From Ruegeria sp. THAF57 (lineage in GTDB: Bacteria; Pseudomonadota; Alphaproteobacteria; Rhodobacterales; Rhodobacteraceae): 64,000 bases of DNA. The notes below the pieces were generated by a model. The model ran no database searches. It saw only the letters and a list, made by a program, of their open reading frames with translations, and was not told the origin of the DNA. The stretch's first letter is position 1. Each line of letters begins with the position of its first letter. Positions 26,486-34,489 of this stretch are shown piece by piece. The stretch lies in assembly GCF_903914075.1 (NCBI RefSeq), contig NZ_CAIWNQ010000002.1, positions 682,001-746,000 of the forward strand, written 5' to 3'. A program made the translations under genes and the position numbers.

Positions 26486-27031
26486 GTGACTGATATTGAG
26501 GTCACATCCCGTGATCAACTGTGGGAGTGGCTAAGCATGCATTTTGCCCAACGTGATAGCGTCCGCCTGATCACGTGGAAGGCGGCACATCCGCAGAAAT
26601 ATGTCAGTCGGGACGAGGTGCTGGATGCGCTGATCTCGCATGGTTGGATTGATGGAAGACGATTTACAATCGATGAAGACCGGACGGCGCAACTGATCAG
26701 CCCGCGAAAACAGCAAGCCTGGTCCAAAAGCTACAAAGACAGAGCAGAGCGCCTCAGGCAAGAAGGCTTAATGCACCCCGCAGGAGAGGCGTCCATACAA
26801 TCCAGTAAGGCGTCAGGACTGTGGAACTTTTTTGATGACGTCGACGCTCTGATTGTGCCAGACGATTTATCTGGTGAATTGGACCTGAACAAATGGGAGC
26901 AATTGCCGCCCTCTTATCGACGCAACGTCCTGCGCTGGATCAAGATAGCTAAGAACCCAACAACGCGCCAACAGCGGATCACTAAGACGGTCGAAACAAC
27001 GCATGCTGGAAAAAGAATGCAGCAAATGTAG
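26486..27031 (+). CDS. YdeI/OmpD-associated family protein
   Basis: A 181-residue member of the YdeI family: LITWKAAHPQKYVSRDEVLDALISHGWIDGRR at residues 27-58, TAQLISPRKQQAWSKSYKDRAERL in the middle and a C-terminal YRRNVLRWIKIAKNPTTRQQRI segment. GTG start 15 bases after the photolyase stop. Function unknown. It is the second YdeI-type gene in the window and the only one in the photolyase unit. Confidence 0.82.
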   Translation: MTDIEVTSRDQLWEWLSMHFAQRDSVRLITWKAAHPQKYVSRDEVLDALISHGWIDGRRFTIDEDRTAQLISPRKQQAWSKSYKDRAERLRQEGLMHPAGEASIQSSKASGLWNFFDDVDALIVPDDLSGELDLNKWEQLPPSYRRNVLRWIKIAKNPTTRQQRITKTVETTHAGKRMQQM

Positions 27032-27308
27032 CGACTTCTGGTTTGCCCTTTGTTTACAATCGCAATCTGAGCTTTCTTAGTGAAAGCGTGTGGACATCAG
27101 ATGAGCCTGTGTTGAAGACGACGGTGTTGTTGTGCTGTCCCATCAGACCTGGCCCGATGGTCTGGCGAACGTGGGGATCGATTTTAGTGCGGTGCACGGA
27201 ATCTCTATAGGATCTGTCGGCTGAACCGCGATAATCAAAGGGCATTAGTCTGATCCAAGAAATCCGCCGAAGCGTATCTATCAAGAACCAATAAGGAAGG
27301 AGATAAAT

Positions 27309-27812
27309 ATGCTCCCGAAGAGTATTCTTACGGCGACCTTTGGATTACTCGTAGCATCTTCGCTTCAAGCCGGAGTACAAATTCGCTTCATAGAAGGCGC
27401 ACCCAAGGACCGTTTCGTTCTGACAAATGTGGGAACGTGCCAAGTTGAAGCCTCGAACGTCAAAATTGACCTGTCGCAATCTGCCGGACGATTGATTTTC
27501 GACGTGACCGAAAAAGGTGCGGGCGTAGAGGTCTTCCAGCCTCTCGAATTCGTTGAGGGTGCAGATGCACTGCGTCAACTTCCTTCGGTTGTGGACGGGC
27601 AAAATACAATTGAACTTGAGATCGCCTCCCTCGCAGCCGGGGACACACTCGCCTTTACCATCGATGTAGATGACACTATCGGGCAACGCGAAATCACCGT
27701 AACCGGGTCGGAGATCGAAGGCGCCACGGTGTCATATACTGATGCGGATAAGACCAGTACTGCGACCTTCTCTTCCGAAGCACTTGTCAACGTTACGACC
27801 AAGGACTGCTGA
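27309..27812 (+). CDS. Secreted 'aggregation factor core'-like protein
   Basis: A 167-residue exported protein with signal peptide MLPKSILTATFGLLVASSLQA, then a beta-rich domain beginning GVQIRFIEGAPKDRFVLTN. It resembles proteins annotated 'aggregation factor core' in Rhodobacterales. Cys residues near position 42 and at the very C-terminus (TTKDC) could form a disulfide. AAGGAAGGAG fixes the start. Function unknown; it lies 13 bases before tspO. Confidence 0.72.
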   Translation: MLPKSILTATFGLLVASSLQAGVQIRFIEGAPKDRFVLTNVGTCQVEASNVKIDLSQSAGRLIFDVTEKGAGVEVFQPLEFVEGADALRQLPSVVDGQNTIELEIASLAAGDTLAFTIDVDDTIGQREITVTGSEIEGATVSYTDADKTSTATFSSEALVNVTTKDC

Positions 27813-27825
27813 AAGCTATCCTACA

Positions 27826-28278
27826 ATGTCGAATTGGTTGATCCGCATAGCATTCCTTGCGCTTGTGATGGGCGGCGGCATCCTGATCGGGACACTGACT
27901 GCACCTGGCGATTGGTATGCGCAGCTTTCTAAACCTGCTTTCAATCCACCAAATTGGATATTTGGCCCGGTTTGGACGGTGCTATATGTTTTGATCGCTA
28001 TGGTTGGTTGGCGTCAGTTTGACACAGACCGAAGCTCGACCGCTATGAAGCTGTGGTGGGCGCAGATGGGTCTGAACTTCTTGTGGTCCCCAACCTTTTT
28101 CGTATTGCAAATGCCGTGGGTGGCCCTTGTGGTCATTGTCGCGTTGCTGACTGTCATCGTCGTGTTCATCGCTGAAGTCAGGTACACTGATCGAGTCTCT
28201 GCCCTGGCCTTCCTGCCGTATTTAGCATGGGTCGCATTTGCCACGGCGCTTAACCTTTCCATTTCGATATTGAACTGA
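27826..28278 (+). CDS. tspO: TspO/MBR family tryptophan-rich sensory protein
   Basis: A 150-residue membrane protein with five predicted transmembrane helices. The family motif KPAFNPPNWIFGPVWTVLY (residues about 34-52), the conserved Trp residues in FLWSPTFF, and the C-terminal ALNLSI are present. TspO binds tetrapyrroles and related ligands and, in Rhodobacter, influences light- and oxygen-dependent gene expression. Its place after photolyase genes fits a photo-oxidative stress role. The ATG at 27826 is preferred because it begins the first helix. Confidence 0.9.
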   Translation: MSNWLIRIAFLALVMGGGILIGTLTAPGDWYAQLSKPAFNPPNWIFGPVWTVLYVLIAMVGWRQFDTDRSSTAMKLWWAQMGLNFLWSPTFFVLQMPWVALVVIVALLTVIVVFIAEVRYTDRVSALAFLPYLAWVAFATALNLSISILN

Positions 28279-28289
28279 GGAAGAACAAT

Positions 28290-28844
28290 ATGCGTGGCAA
28301 CTTCGTTGGGCTTGTTTCAAGTCTATTTCTCATCGGATCTACAATGGCACAGGCTGACGGAAATCTTACTGAATACTTCTCCGAGTCTCCGGAGACGCGT
28401 TGGGACTACGTTGCCGACACTGTCATGGGAGGGGCCTCTTCAGGGCAGGTGCAGTTTCGTTCGGAAGGTAATGTTGCATTCGCGCGGTTGACCGGAATAG
28501 TGAGTACAGAAAACAACGGTGGCTTCATCCAGTTTCGACGCAAGTTGCCTGATCGGCCAGATGCGAGTGCTTCGGGCGTCAGGCTATTGGTCCGGGGTAA
28601 CGGCGAGCAATACTTCGTCCACCTCAGGACACGTGGCACGGTGGTTCCTTGGCAATATTATCAGGCCGCGTTCGCAACTTCTAACGAGTGGACAGAAGTT
28701 TATTTGCCTCTGTCAGACTTCAAGGCTTCAGGTGCCATGTTACGCGCTATTCCCGTCGCTGACGGAATCACCTCAGTTGGAGTTGTTGCCTACGGGCGCG
28801 ATCACGAGGTTCGCGTAGATGTCAACGAGATTGGTTTCTACTGA
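28290..28844 (+). CDS. CIA30 family protein (exported)
   Basis: A 184-residue protein with a signal-like N-terminus (MRGNFVGLVSSLFLIGSTMAQA) and a CIA30 jelly-roll domain: DTVMGGASSGQV near residue 43, GFIQFRRKLPD, GVRLLVRGNGEQYFVHLRT and the terminal VRVDVNEIGFY. In eukaryotes CIA30 assists complex I assembly; bacterial homologues are uncharacterised. It follows tspO by 11 bases, so the three last genes probably form one unit. Confidence 0.85.
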   Translation: MRGNFVGLVSSLFLIGSTMAQADGNLTEYFSESPETRWDYVADTVMGGASSGQVQFRSEGNVAFARLTGIVSTENNGGFIQFRRKLPDRPDASASGVRLLVRGNGEQYFVHLRTRGTVVPWQYYQAAFATSNEWTEVYLPLSDFKASGAMLRAIPVADGITSVGVVAYGRDHEVRVDVNEIGFY

Positions 28845-28938
28845 AGGTTTCCCAAAATAGGACTGATATCTTCAAATAGGTTAGTTTGACATGGTTCGAG
28901 ATCGAAGTGTGCCAAAAGAAACTGCAAAACTTGATTTT

Positions 28939-29002
28939 GGATGTCCGCTTTGGGCTGAGAGCGGAAATTTCGTTGCGCTGAGTAGATGGCGGCTCTGTCC
29001 GC
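28939..29002. repeat. Dispersed intergenic palindromic repeat, copy 9 (inverted orientation)
   Basis: Reads ATGTCCGCTTTGGGCTGAGA, then AGCGGAAATTTCGTTGCGC, the reverse complement of the usual right half. Sits head-to-head with copy 10. Confidence 0.65.
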
Positions 29003-29061
29003 AAGGCAGACTCTCGGTAAGTTTTGGTGAAGGTCTGCTTCTGAGCCCAAAGCGGAAGTGT
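28990..29061. repeat. Dispersed intergenic palindromic repeat, copy 10
   Basis: Left arm CGGCTCTGTCCGCAAGGCAG, right arm GGTCTGCTTCTGAGCCCAAA followed by GCGGAAGTG. Partly overlaps copy 9, giving a compound inverted structure of about 120 bases. Confidence 0.65.
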
Positions 29062-29223
29062 ATTATAGTGTGGCCATTCCTACAGCGGGAAGTGGGCGAT
29101 CGGCATGTAATTGAAACTAACCCGGGATCATCCTGCATCAATATCTATTCGGGGGACGGATCAGGGGATGATTTTCAGACTCATCCTTGAAAGATTTAAA
29201 AATCAACAGATTGCAATGATAAT

Positions 29224-29237
29224 TGGTGCCCAGGAGA
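29224..29237. repeat. tRNA-3'-end-like 14-mer, possible attachment site (left)
   Basis: TGGTGCCCAGGAGA (extending to AGG) matches the reverse complement of a tRNA acceptor end as found in bacterial tRNA-Leu genes. An identical 14-mer in the same orientation is at 49970-49983. An integrase remnant lies 165 bases downstream. No complete tRNA is present. Confidence 0.4.
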
Positions 29238-29402
29238 GGCACATGCAACCTGTTTGAGGTCGTTCGTTCCTCTTGTATTTTACTATATGCTACAATTGTT
29301 TATCTTATCAAATTGTCCAAACTTATCGTGCTGCGTTTGACATCATCCAATAGGATAAGGTGGATATTAAGCATTTTCTTTTGCCATGAGGCAGCGCTCG
29401 GG

Positions 29403-29573
29403 TTGGACGTGGATCTTCAGGCGACGGAGAAAGCCAGGGTATTATTGGGAAAGTTCCGTCATCAGCCGAAACATATTCCCCCGATGCAGTGGGACGAAGA
29501 TCCCAGTTTCTATGAAAGCTTGAAGGAGTCGTTTCTCTCGAACTTGGCAATGAGGTTGCTCATCCTAAGCAGG
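29403..29573 (+). pseudogene. Tyrosine integrase remnant
   Basis: About 57 codons read LDVDLQATEKARVLLGKFRH, then IPPMQWDEDPSFYESL and LAMRLLILS. This matches the middle of tyrosine-type recombinases of alphaproteobacterial islands (ATEKARALLGK...IPAMPW..VP.FY.SL...LALRLLIL). The arm-binding region before it and the catalytic R-H-R-Y domain after it are gone, so it is non-functional. Confidence 0.55.
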
Positions 29574-29799
29574 GGGCCGAAAAGGAAGAGAAGAGTTGAT
29601 GTTAATCTTGAGCTGGGCAGCAAATGAACAGACGCGATGCGGCGCCGCCGTAGCTCCACCGCTAGACTCTGAAACTAACAACGGGCTTAGACTTCAGCGG
29701 CAGCTTCACAAAGTCGCTATTGGCTCTCCTCGCCGCGCCCGCGGAATTGGGTTTACCGAATTACTGGAAATCATGGCTTTGCGGATATTTAACGGAACA

Positions 29800-29834
29800 G
29801 GTTAGCTGACTGCTCTGAGCCCAACTCGGCCATC
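29800..29834. repeat. Dispersed intergenic palindromic repeat, copy 11 (right fragment)
   Basis: GACTGCTCTGAGCCCAACTC only; the rest of the element is not recognisable. Confidence 0.4.
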
Positions 29835-30077
29835 GTGTTTTCGAGCTACGCGCTCGAAGCACGGTTTTGCTGCATAAGCAACAACGCGTCGAGGTAATGC
29901 GGCGAGAAAATCGGTCATTTGTGTCTGGTTCAGCAGGGTTTCATCAGACTATGAGCAAATCCCGGGAAAAAGCGAGAATTCGTGAACCTAGTCCAAAACA
30001 CTTGACGGAGCAAAACTCAGTAGGCTTCCCGGCCAAATGCGATGAGAGAATTAGATAATGCTGGGTAACTGAGTGTA

Positions 30078-31802
30078 CTATCCCTGCAAGCCATGCTTCT
30101 TGATTTTGTTGTAAAGTGTGCGGGTGGTTATTCCCAGTTCCTGTGCCGTTTGCGCCCGGCGGAAGCCATTGCGGGCCAGAGCCTCTGCTATCCAGTCGCG
30201 TTCTGAGACTAGCGTTCCAGCCGAAGTCTCTAGGGCGGGAGTAGCTGAAACCGAGGCGGGCTTACGGCGCAGGAACTCGACATCCTTCAGATTGATTGTC
30301 GACCCATCTGATTTGCGTATCGCCCGCTGGACCGCAAAATAAAGTTCTCTCACGTTGCCGGGCCAGTCGTGCTCTAACATCAGACGAAGCGCAGCGTTTG
30401 AGAATTTCGGAGTCTCGTTGATCACCTGCCGTCCGATGTGCAGTGCCAGCTCGGGGATATCGTCCACGCGTTCGCGCAGCGGTGGCAGCAGGATTTCGTG
30501 CCCTGAAATCCGGTAATAAAGATCTTGGCGAAACCTGTTGTCTTCAACCACTTCAATCATGTCCTGTGTCGTGGTCGAAATGATCCGCGCGTCCGCCCGT
30601 CTGAGCGTATGATCCCCGATACGCTGCACGGTCTTTTCATCGGTGAACTTTAGAAGCTTGCCCTGATGTTCCGGCAGCAAGGCGGTGATTTCATCAAATA
30701 TGACAGTGCCGCCCGAGGCTTGTTCCAAAGCACCGCGTTGTGTCCCCGTCGCACCAGAAGCACCGTGTACCTTACCCAGAAGGTGTGCGCCGCCGTCCTC
30801 GCTACCCAGGGCGGGGCAATCTACGACCACTGGCTGCCGTCGTGCAGACGGGCCTGCGTGATGCAGTTTGAGCGCTGCACGGCTTTTGCCGGTTCCCGTT
30901 TCACCGATTAACAAAACCGGGATATCCTCATGGGCAAGATCATCAAGTTCTTCGCGGATCAACTGCATGGAGTAAGAAGACCCGACCAATTCATGTTCAG
31001 TTGTTGGCGCACCGGTCTCGATTCGTGACAGGCTGGGAATGGCAGTGAACCCCTTGGTCACCTCATTCAACGTTTGTTCTACCGGCAGTCGGTCCAAGGT
31101 TGACCCTGCTACAAAACCTTGCACACCGCACAGGCGGGTGATGGCCAGCGCTTCTTCGGGCGAGGTGATCGGCCCCCCATGGCAAAGTCTGTCCACCGAA
31201 GTGGGAACGCCCTCTAGAACGCGGTCAATTTGGGCTGCGGCGGTCTCTAAAGTCAGGTGCGTGTTGACCCCTGTTCCGCCGCTTGTAAAACCAATATTCA
31301 CGCAGATTGCGGTTGCCCCGGCATCGACCATTTTGCGAGCTTGCGCATTCGTCTGGACGTAGGAAAACACGCCCAACCCGACATTTGTGGCTTCCTTGAC
31401 CATCGCAATTTCCCGATCAAGACCCAGCCCTTCGCGTTCGATCAGGGCGCCCAGACGCCCGTCGATCAATGTGGTCGAGGGGAAGTTGCAGATGCCGGAA
31501 AAGCCTAATGTTTTGGCCTTTTGGACCAATTCCGCAATATCAAGTTGAGGATCGCTTACGGAAAATCCGGCATAAATCGGGGCAGAGCATCGCCCCAGCA
31601 TTTCCCGCTCGGCGAATTCCATGACCCAGTCATTGGCCGCGCGCACTGGCAGAAAGCTGGTCAGTGACGATGCGCCTTGAACCCGAAACCGGCCTGCGTT
31701 CAGCGCAAGCAAATAATTGGCCCCTGCCTTGTCAGCAGCCTTGGCAGTCAGTCCGGAGCCTACGACCGCGGCAAATAAGAAGCTGTCTCTGCGCGCGCTC
31801 AT
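30078..31802 (-). CDS. Sigma-54-activator-like regulator with N-terminal PEP-hydrolase-type TIM-barrel sensor
   Basis: A 574-residue three-part regulator. Residues 1-260 are a PF09370 TIM barrel related to the enzyme encoded at 38423-39283 (shared blocks: ICNFPSTTLIDGR, FTSGGTG, LCHGGPITSPEEA). Residues about 270-500 are an AAA+ domain: Walker A GETGTGKS (300-307), Walker B GTVIFDE (365-371), arginine region RFRQDLYYRISG. Residues 547-570 are a Fis-type helix-turn-helix. The GAFTGA loop that contacts sigma-54 is shortened to GASGA (347-351), so sigma-54 activation is doubtful. It overlaps the upstream gene by ATGA and is divergent from the transporter operon it probably controls. Confidence 0.85.
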   Translation of the reverse strand: MSARRDSFLFAAVVGSGLTAKAADKAGANYLLALNAGRFRVQGASSLTSFLPVRAANDWVMEFAEREMLGRCSAPIYAGFSVSDPQLDIAELVQKAKTLGFSGICNFPSTTLIDGRLGALIEREGLGLDREIAMVKEATNVGLGVFSYVQTNAQARKMVDAGATAICVNIGFTSGGTGVNTHLTLETAAAQIDRVLEGVPTSVDRLCHGGPITSPEEALAITRLCGVQGFVAGSTLDRLPVEQTLNEVTKGFTAIPSLSRIETGAPTTEHELVGSSYSMQLIREELDDLAHEDIPVLLIGETGTGKSRAALKLHHAGPSARRQPVVVDCPALGSEDGGAHLLGKVHGASGATGTQRGALEQASGGTVIFDEITALLPEHQGKLLKFTDEKTVQRIGDHTLRRADARIISTTTQDMIEVVEDNRFRQDLYYRISGHEILLPPLRERVDDIPELALHIGRQVINETPKFSNAALRLMLEHDWPGNVRELYFAVQRAIRKSDGSTINLKDVEFLRRKPASVSATPALETSAGTLVSERDWIAEALARNGFRRAQTAQELGITTRTLYNKIKKHGLQG

Positions 31803-32440
31803 GCGGTGGCCTCACATCTGACCAGCCCATCTACTTCCAACGTACTGAGCGGGACGGATCGCTCATGCCAATCGGATGTGTAGGCGTAGATAGTAGCATC
31901 GGGTGCCTCGGTTCGGATCGTGTCGATGATACGTTGCAAGGATCCCAGAACCAGCGCACTGCTCTCGCGGGTTTCAACCTCAAGTAAACCAGGGTGCAAC
32001 ACCAGATGCTTTAACCCCGCCTTCAAAGCGCCACGCCCCTGCGCCAGAGATATGAAAAAGGCCAGAGTTCTAAATCCGGCCTGTTGGGCCCGGGCCAGAA
32101 ACGCATACTCAAATTCAGGCGAGGCTGGGATGGTCGACATGGATTGCCGCAACGCGCCGTCCAGCAGGATCGACGAAGGCCAATTGGTGATCCCACGGTA
32201 CCCAAGCGCGTAAAGCTGCGAGAACATGGCCACTTCGGAGCCGAACGGGTCGCTCGCCAGCAGAGCAGCCCAATCGCCCTGCCGGGGTGTTTCGCGGACT
32301 GCCCTATTGTGATCAAGCCTTGGCATGACAAATGCCAGGTCTGCTTGCGCCACTGTTAAACCGTTCAGCGTTGGACAGTAGATTCGATTGGCTTCTGTAG
32401 AGTTGTCAGATTGCGCACCAGTCAGGGTCAGAGTGGTCAT
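31799..32440 (-). CDS. Short PEP-hydrolase-type TIM-barrel protein, probable co-sensor
   Basis: A 213-residue protein related to the PF09370 barrels of its neighbours (LGYRGITNWPSSILLDGALR corresponds to [20 protein letters not shown] in the enzyme). It lacks the CHGGP block and the glycine-rich N-terminal GxGTGLSAK segment, so it is probably not an enzyme. It forms an operon with the regulator by ATGA overlap. A ligand-binding accessory to the regulator is inferred; a decayed enzyme is the alternative. Confidence 0.7.
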   Translation of the reverse strand: MTTLTLTGAQSDNSTEANRIYCPTLNGLTVAQADLAFVMPRLDHNRAVRETPRQGDWAALLASDPFGSEVAMFSQLYALGYRGITNWPSSILLDGALRQSMSTIPASPEFEYAFLARAQQAGFRTLAFFISLAQGRGALKAGLKHLVLHPGLLEVETRESSALVLGSLQRIIDTIRTEAPDATIYAYTSDWHERSVPLSTLEVDGLVRCEATA

Positions 32441-32454
32441 GGCTCAACTTGGGA

Positions 32455-32492
32455 AAGCTTTTCTTATTTTCAGAAGCTTTTTCTCATTTTTT
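32455..32492. promoter_or_regulatory. Tandem AAGCTT-containing direct repeats, candidate regulator sites
   Basis: Two near-identical blocks, AAGCTTTTCTTATTTTC (32455-32471) and AAGCTTTTTCTCATTTTTTC (32474 onward), start 19 bases apart, about two helical turns, in the divergent gap between the regulator pair and the transporter operon. Each core AAGCTT is itself palindromic. Suitable for cooperative binding by the Fis-type HTH regulator; unproven. Confidence 0.4.
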
Positions 32493-32630
32493 CCTAATTC
32501 GAGCAAGGCCAGTTGAGGTGATTTGACTTAATTATCTGATTTTAAACATTATATTTCTCATTCGAAAAATGCGCTTATCTCTGTGATGGCTCAAATTCCT
32601 GCGTCATGCTTTCCCCAAGCGGGAGGAACC

Positions 32631-33497
32631 ATGACCTTATTTCTAATCGTCACCCTGAATGGGTTGACGCTTGCAGCACTCTATTTTTTGGCGGCCAGCG
32701 GCTTCAGCCTGATCTTTGGGCTAATGCGGACGGTGAACATGGCCCATGGCGCGTTGCTGTTGCTGGGTGGATATGTCGGATACAGCATTGTCGATGTCAC
32801 TGGTTCATGGGGGCTGGGCGTTGTCGGTGGTGGCCTGGCAGCCGCATTGGCCGGAGCCATCGTGCAGGCAGGGGTTTTGGGCTGGATGCAGGGGGATGAG
32901 CTGCGCCAGACCCTCGCCTCGATTGCGATTTCGATCATCATGGCCGATCTGATGCTGTGGTATTGGGGCGGGCTGACCTATCAGGTCGAGCTGCCGGACG
33001 CTCTGGCCGGGGGACAGCGCCTGCCAGTTTTGGGCGTGGGATATGCCAATATCCGTCTGGCGCTGATGGGTTTCGCGCTGGTGGTTGGGATTGGCCTGTG
33101 GTTCCTGATCCAACGGACACGCTTTGGTGCTGTGATCCGCGCGGGCGTTGATGATCAGGACATGCTGCGGGCGCTGGGATATCCGATCAACCGTATCTTT
33201 GTCATTGTGTTTGCCTTGGGAGGCATGTTGGCCGGTATGGCCGGGGTCGTCGCCGCGAGCGCGCTGTCGATTGCGCCGGGGACGGACCTGCAATTCCTGT
33301 TGTCTTCGCTGGTGGTGGTGATCGTCGGCGGAATGGGCTCGATCGGCGGGGCCGCCTTGGGTGCGCTGCTGGTCGGTCTGGCCGAGCAATACGGGCTGGC
33401 CTATGCGCCCACCTACGGCGTGGTGTTCACCTTTGCGATCATGGTGCTGGTACTGGCGGTACGCCCACAGGGCCTGCTGGGAAAGGCCGAGCTATGA
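32631..33497 (+). CDS. Liv-type ABC transporter permease (LivH-like), Tm-1-like locus
   Basis: A 288-residue polytopic permease: FSLIFGLMRTVNMAHGALLLLGG (residues 23-45) and GGMGSIGGAALGALLVGL near the C-terminus are LivH hallmarks. The ATG at 32631 is chosen for the GGGAGGA site before it. First gene of an eight-gene operon (32631-39740) in which the permeases precede the binding protein, a different gene order from the cassette at 1.2-6.1 kb, so the two transporters are not a recent duplication. Confidence 0.88.
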   Translation: MTLFLIVTLNGLTLAALYFLAASGFSLIFGLMRTVNMAHGALLLLGGYVGYSIVDVTGSWGLGVVGGGLAAALAGAIVQAGVLGWMQGDELRQTLASIAISIIMADLMLWYWGGLTYQVELPDALAGGQRLPVLGVGYANIRLALMGFALVVGIGLWFLIQRTRFGAVIRAGVDDQDMLRALGYPINRIFVIVFALGGMLAGMAGVVAASALSIAPGTDLQFLLSSLVVVIVGGMGSIGGAALGALLVGLAEQYGLAYAPTYGVVFTFAIMVLVLAVRPQGLLGKAEL

Positions 33498-34474
33498 AAC
33501 AGGCGTTCATCCTTATTCCTCTGCTGATCCTGCCCTTCGTTCTGAACGATTTCTGGCTGACGCAGGTCGCCACACGTTCGCTGATCCTTGGCATCATGGC
33601 ACTAAGCCTCAGCTTTCTGGCGACCTATCTGGGCGTTGTCTCTTTCGCGCAGGCGACCATGGCCGGGATTGCGGGTTACACCATCGCCTTTTTTGGCCCC
33701 AATACAGTGGGGATCGGAGTTCCGCTGCCATTCTGGGTCTCGATCCCACTGGCGCTGGTCCTTGCGACTGTTTCAGGTGCGTTGGTTGGCCTAATCGCAC
33801 GCCGGTCACGTGGTATCTACGCCATCATGATCACGCTGGCGATTGGTGTGGCGTTCTTCTACTTCACCCGCCAGAACTATACCTTCTTCAATGGCTGGAC
33901 TGGCTTTTCCGGCGTTCGAGCGCCCGAAATTGCCGGCCTCAGCCTGCGCGATCCGCTGCCGCTGTACCTGTTGTCTCTGGGCATGGCCGCGCTTGCATTG
34001 GCGCTGGTCAGCGGCTTTGTCCGCTCACCGCTTGGGCTGACCATTCAGGCCGTGCGTGACGCACCCGGTCGTGTGCTGGCGCTGGGGGTTTCCATCACCA
34101 CGCCTATCGTTGCCGCCTTTGCCTTCTCGGGTCTGCTGGCCGGGGCCGGTGGCATCCTGAACGTCTGGTACCAGGAACGCATCTCATCCTTTTCAGTCGG
34201 GCTTGGGCCCATCATCGACATCCTCATCATCTCGGTCATTGGGGGCCTGCGCCATCCGGGCGGAGCGTTTGTGGGCGCGGTGGTCTTTGTTCTGCTGGAC
34301 ACCTTCGCCGTCGACCTGATCGACCGGGAACGGTTCAACACGCTGATTGGCGTTGTGCTGCTGCTGATCGTGATCGTGGCCCCGGGCGGGCTGCAACAAC
34401 TGGCAAGTGACTGGATGGCGCGGCTGCGCCGTCCAGAAGTCAAAGAAAAGTCAACTGTCCGAGCAAACTCATAG
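33494..34474 (+). CDS. Liv-type ABC transporter permease (LivM-like), Tm-1-like locus
   Basis: A 326-residue polytopic permease overlapping the LivH-like gene by ATGA. LivM features include SFLATYLGVVSFAQATMAGIAGY, AVRDAPGRVLALGV and GGLRHPGGAFVGAVV. The C-terminus is charged (RLRRPEVKEKSTVRANS) and cytoplasmic. Confidence 0.87.
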   Translation: MKQAFILIPLLILPFVLNDFWLTQVATRSLILGIMALSLSFLATYLGVVSFAQATMAGIAGYTIAFFGPNTVGIGVPLPFWVSIPLALVLATVSGALVGLIARRSRGIYAIMITLAIGVAFFYFTRQNYTFFNGWTGFSGVRAPEIAGLSLRDPLPLYLLSLGMAALALALVSGFVRSPLGLTIQAVRDAPGRVLALGVSITTPIVAAFAFSGLLAGAGGILNVWYQERISSFSVGLGPIIDILIISVIGGLRHPGGAFVGAVVFVLLDTFAVDLIDRERFNTLIGVVLLLIVIVAPGGLQQLASDWMARLRRPEVKEKSTVRANS

Positions 34475-34489
34475 GGAGGAACCTAAGAA

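Larger units (their letters stand above)
28845..30077. other. 1.2-kb region of decay: repeats, integrase remnant and tRNA-end-like site
   Basis: No intact gene. In order: two repeat copies (28939-29061), a sequence like a tRNA 3' end (29224-29237), an AT-rich stretch, an integrase fragment (29403-29573), then unrecognised sequence with a repeat scrap (29800-29834). Composition is more AT-rich than the neighbouring coding DNA. Probably the left edge of an acquired island. Confidence 0.55.

Noticed and set aside
27054..27284. Minus-strand frame of 76 codons with HVRQTIGPGLMGQHNN
   Set aside because: It looks protein-like in places, but no family was recognised and no ribosome-binding site precedes it; left uncalled in the gap before the aggregation-factor-like gene.
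32586..32605. A possible sigma-54 promoter (TGGCTCAAATTCCTGC) before the Tm-1-like transporter operon
   Set aside because: GG and GC are separated by 11 rather than 10 bases and the -24 box lacks the CACG part; not convincing.
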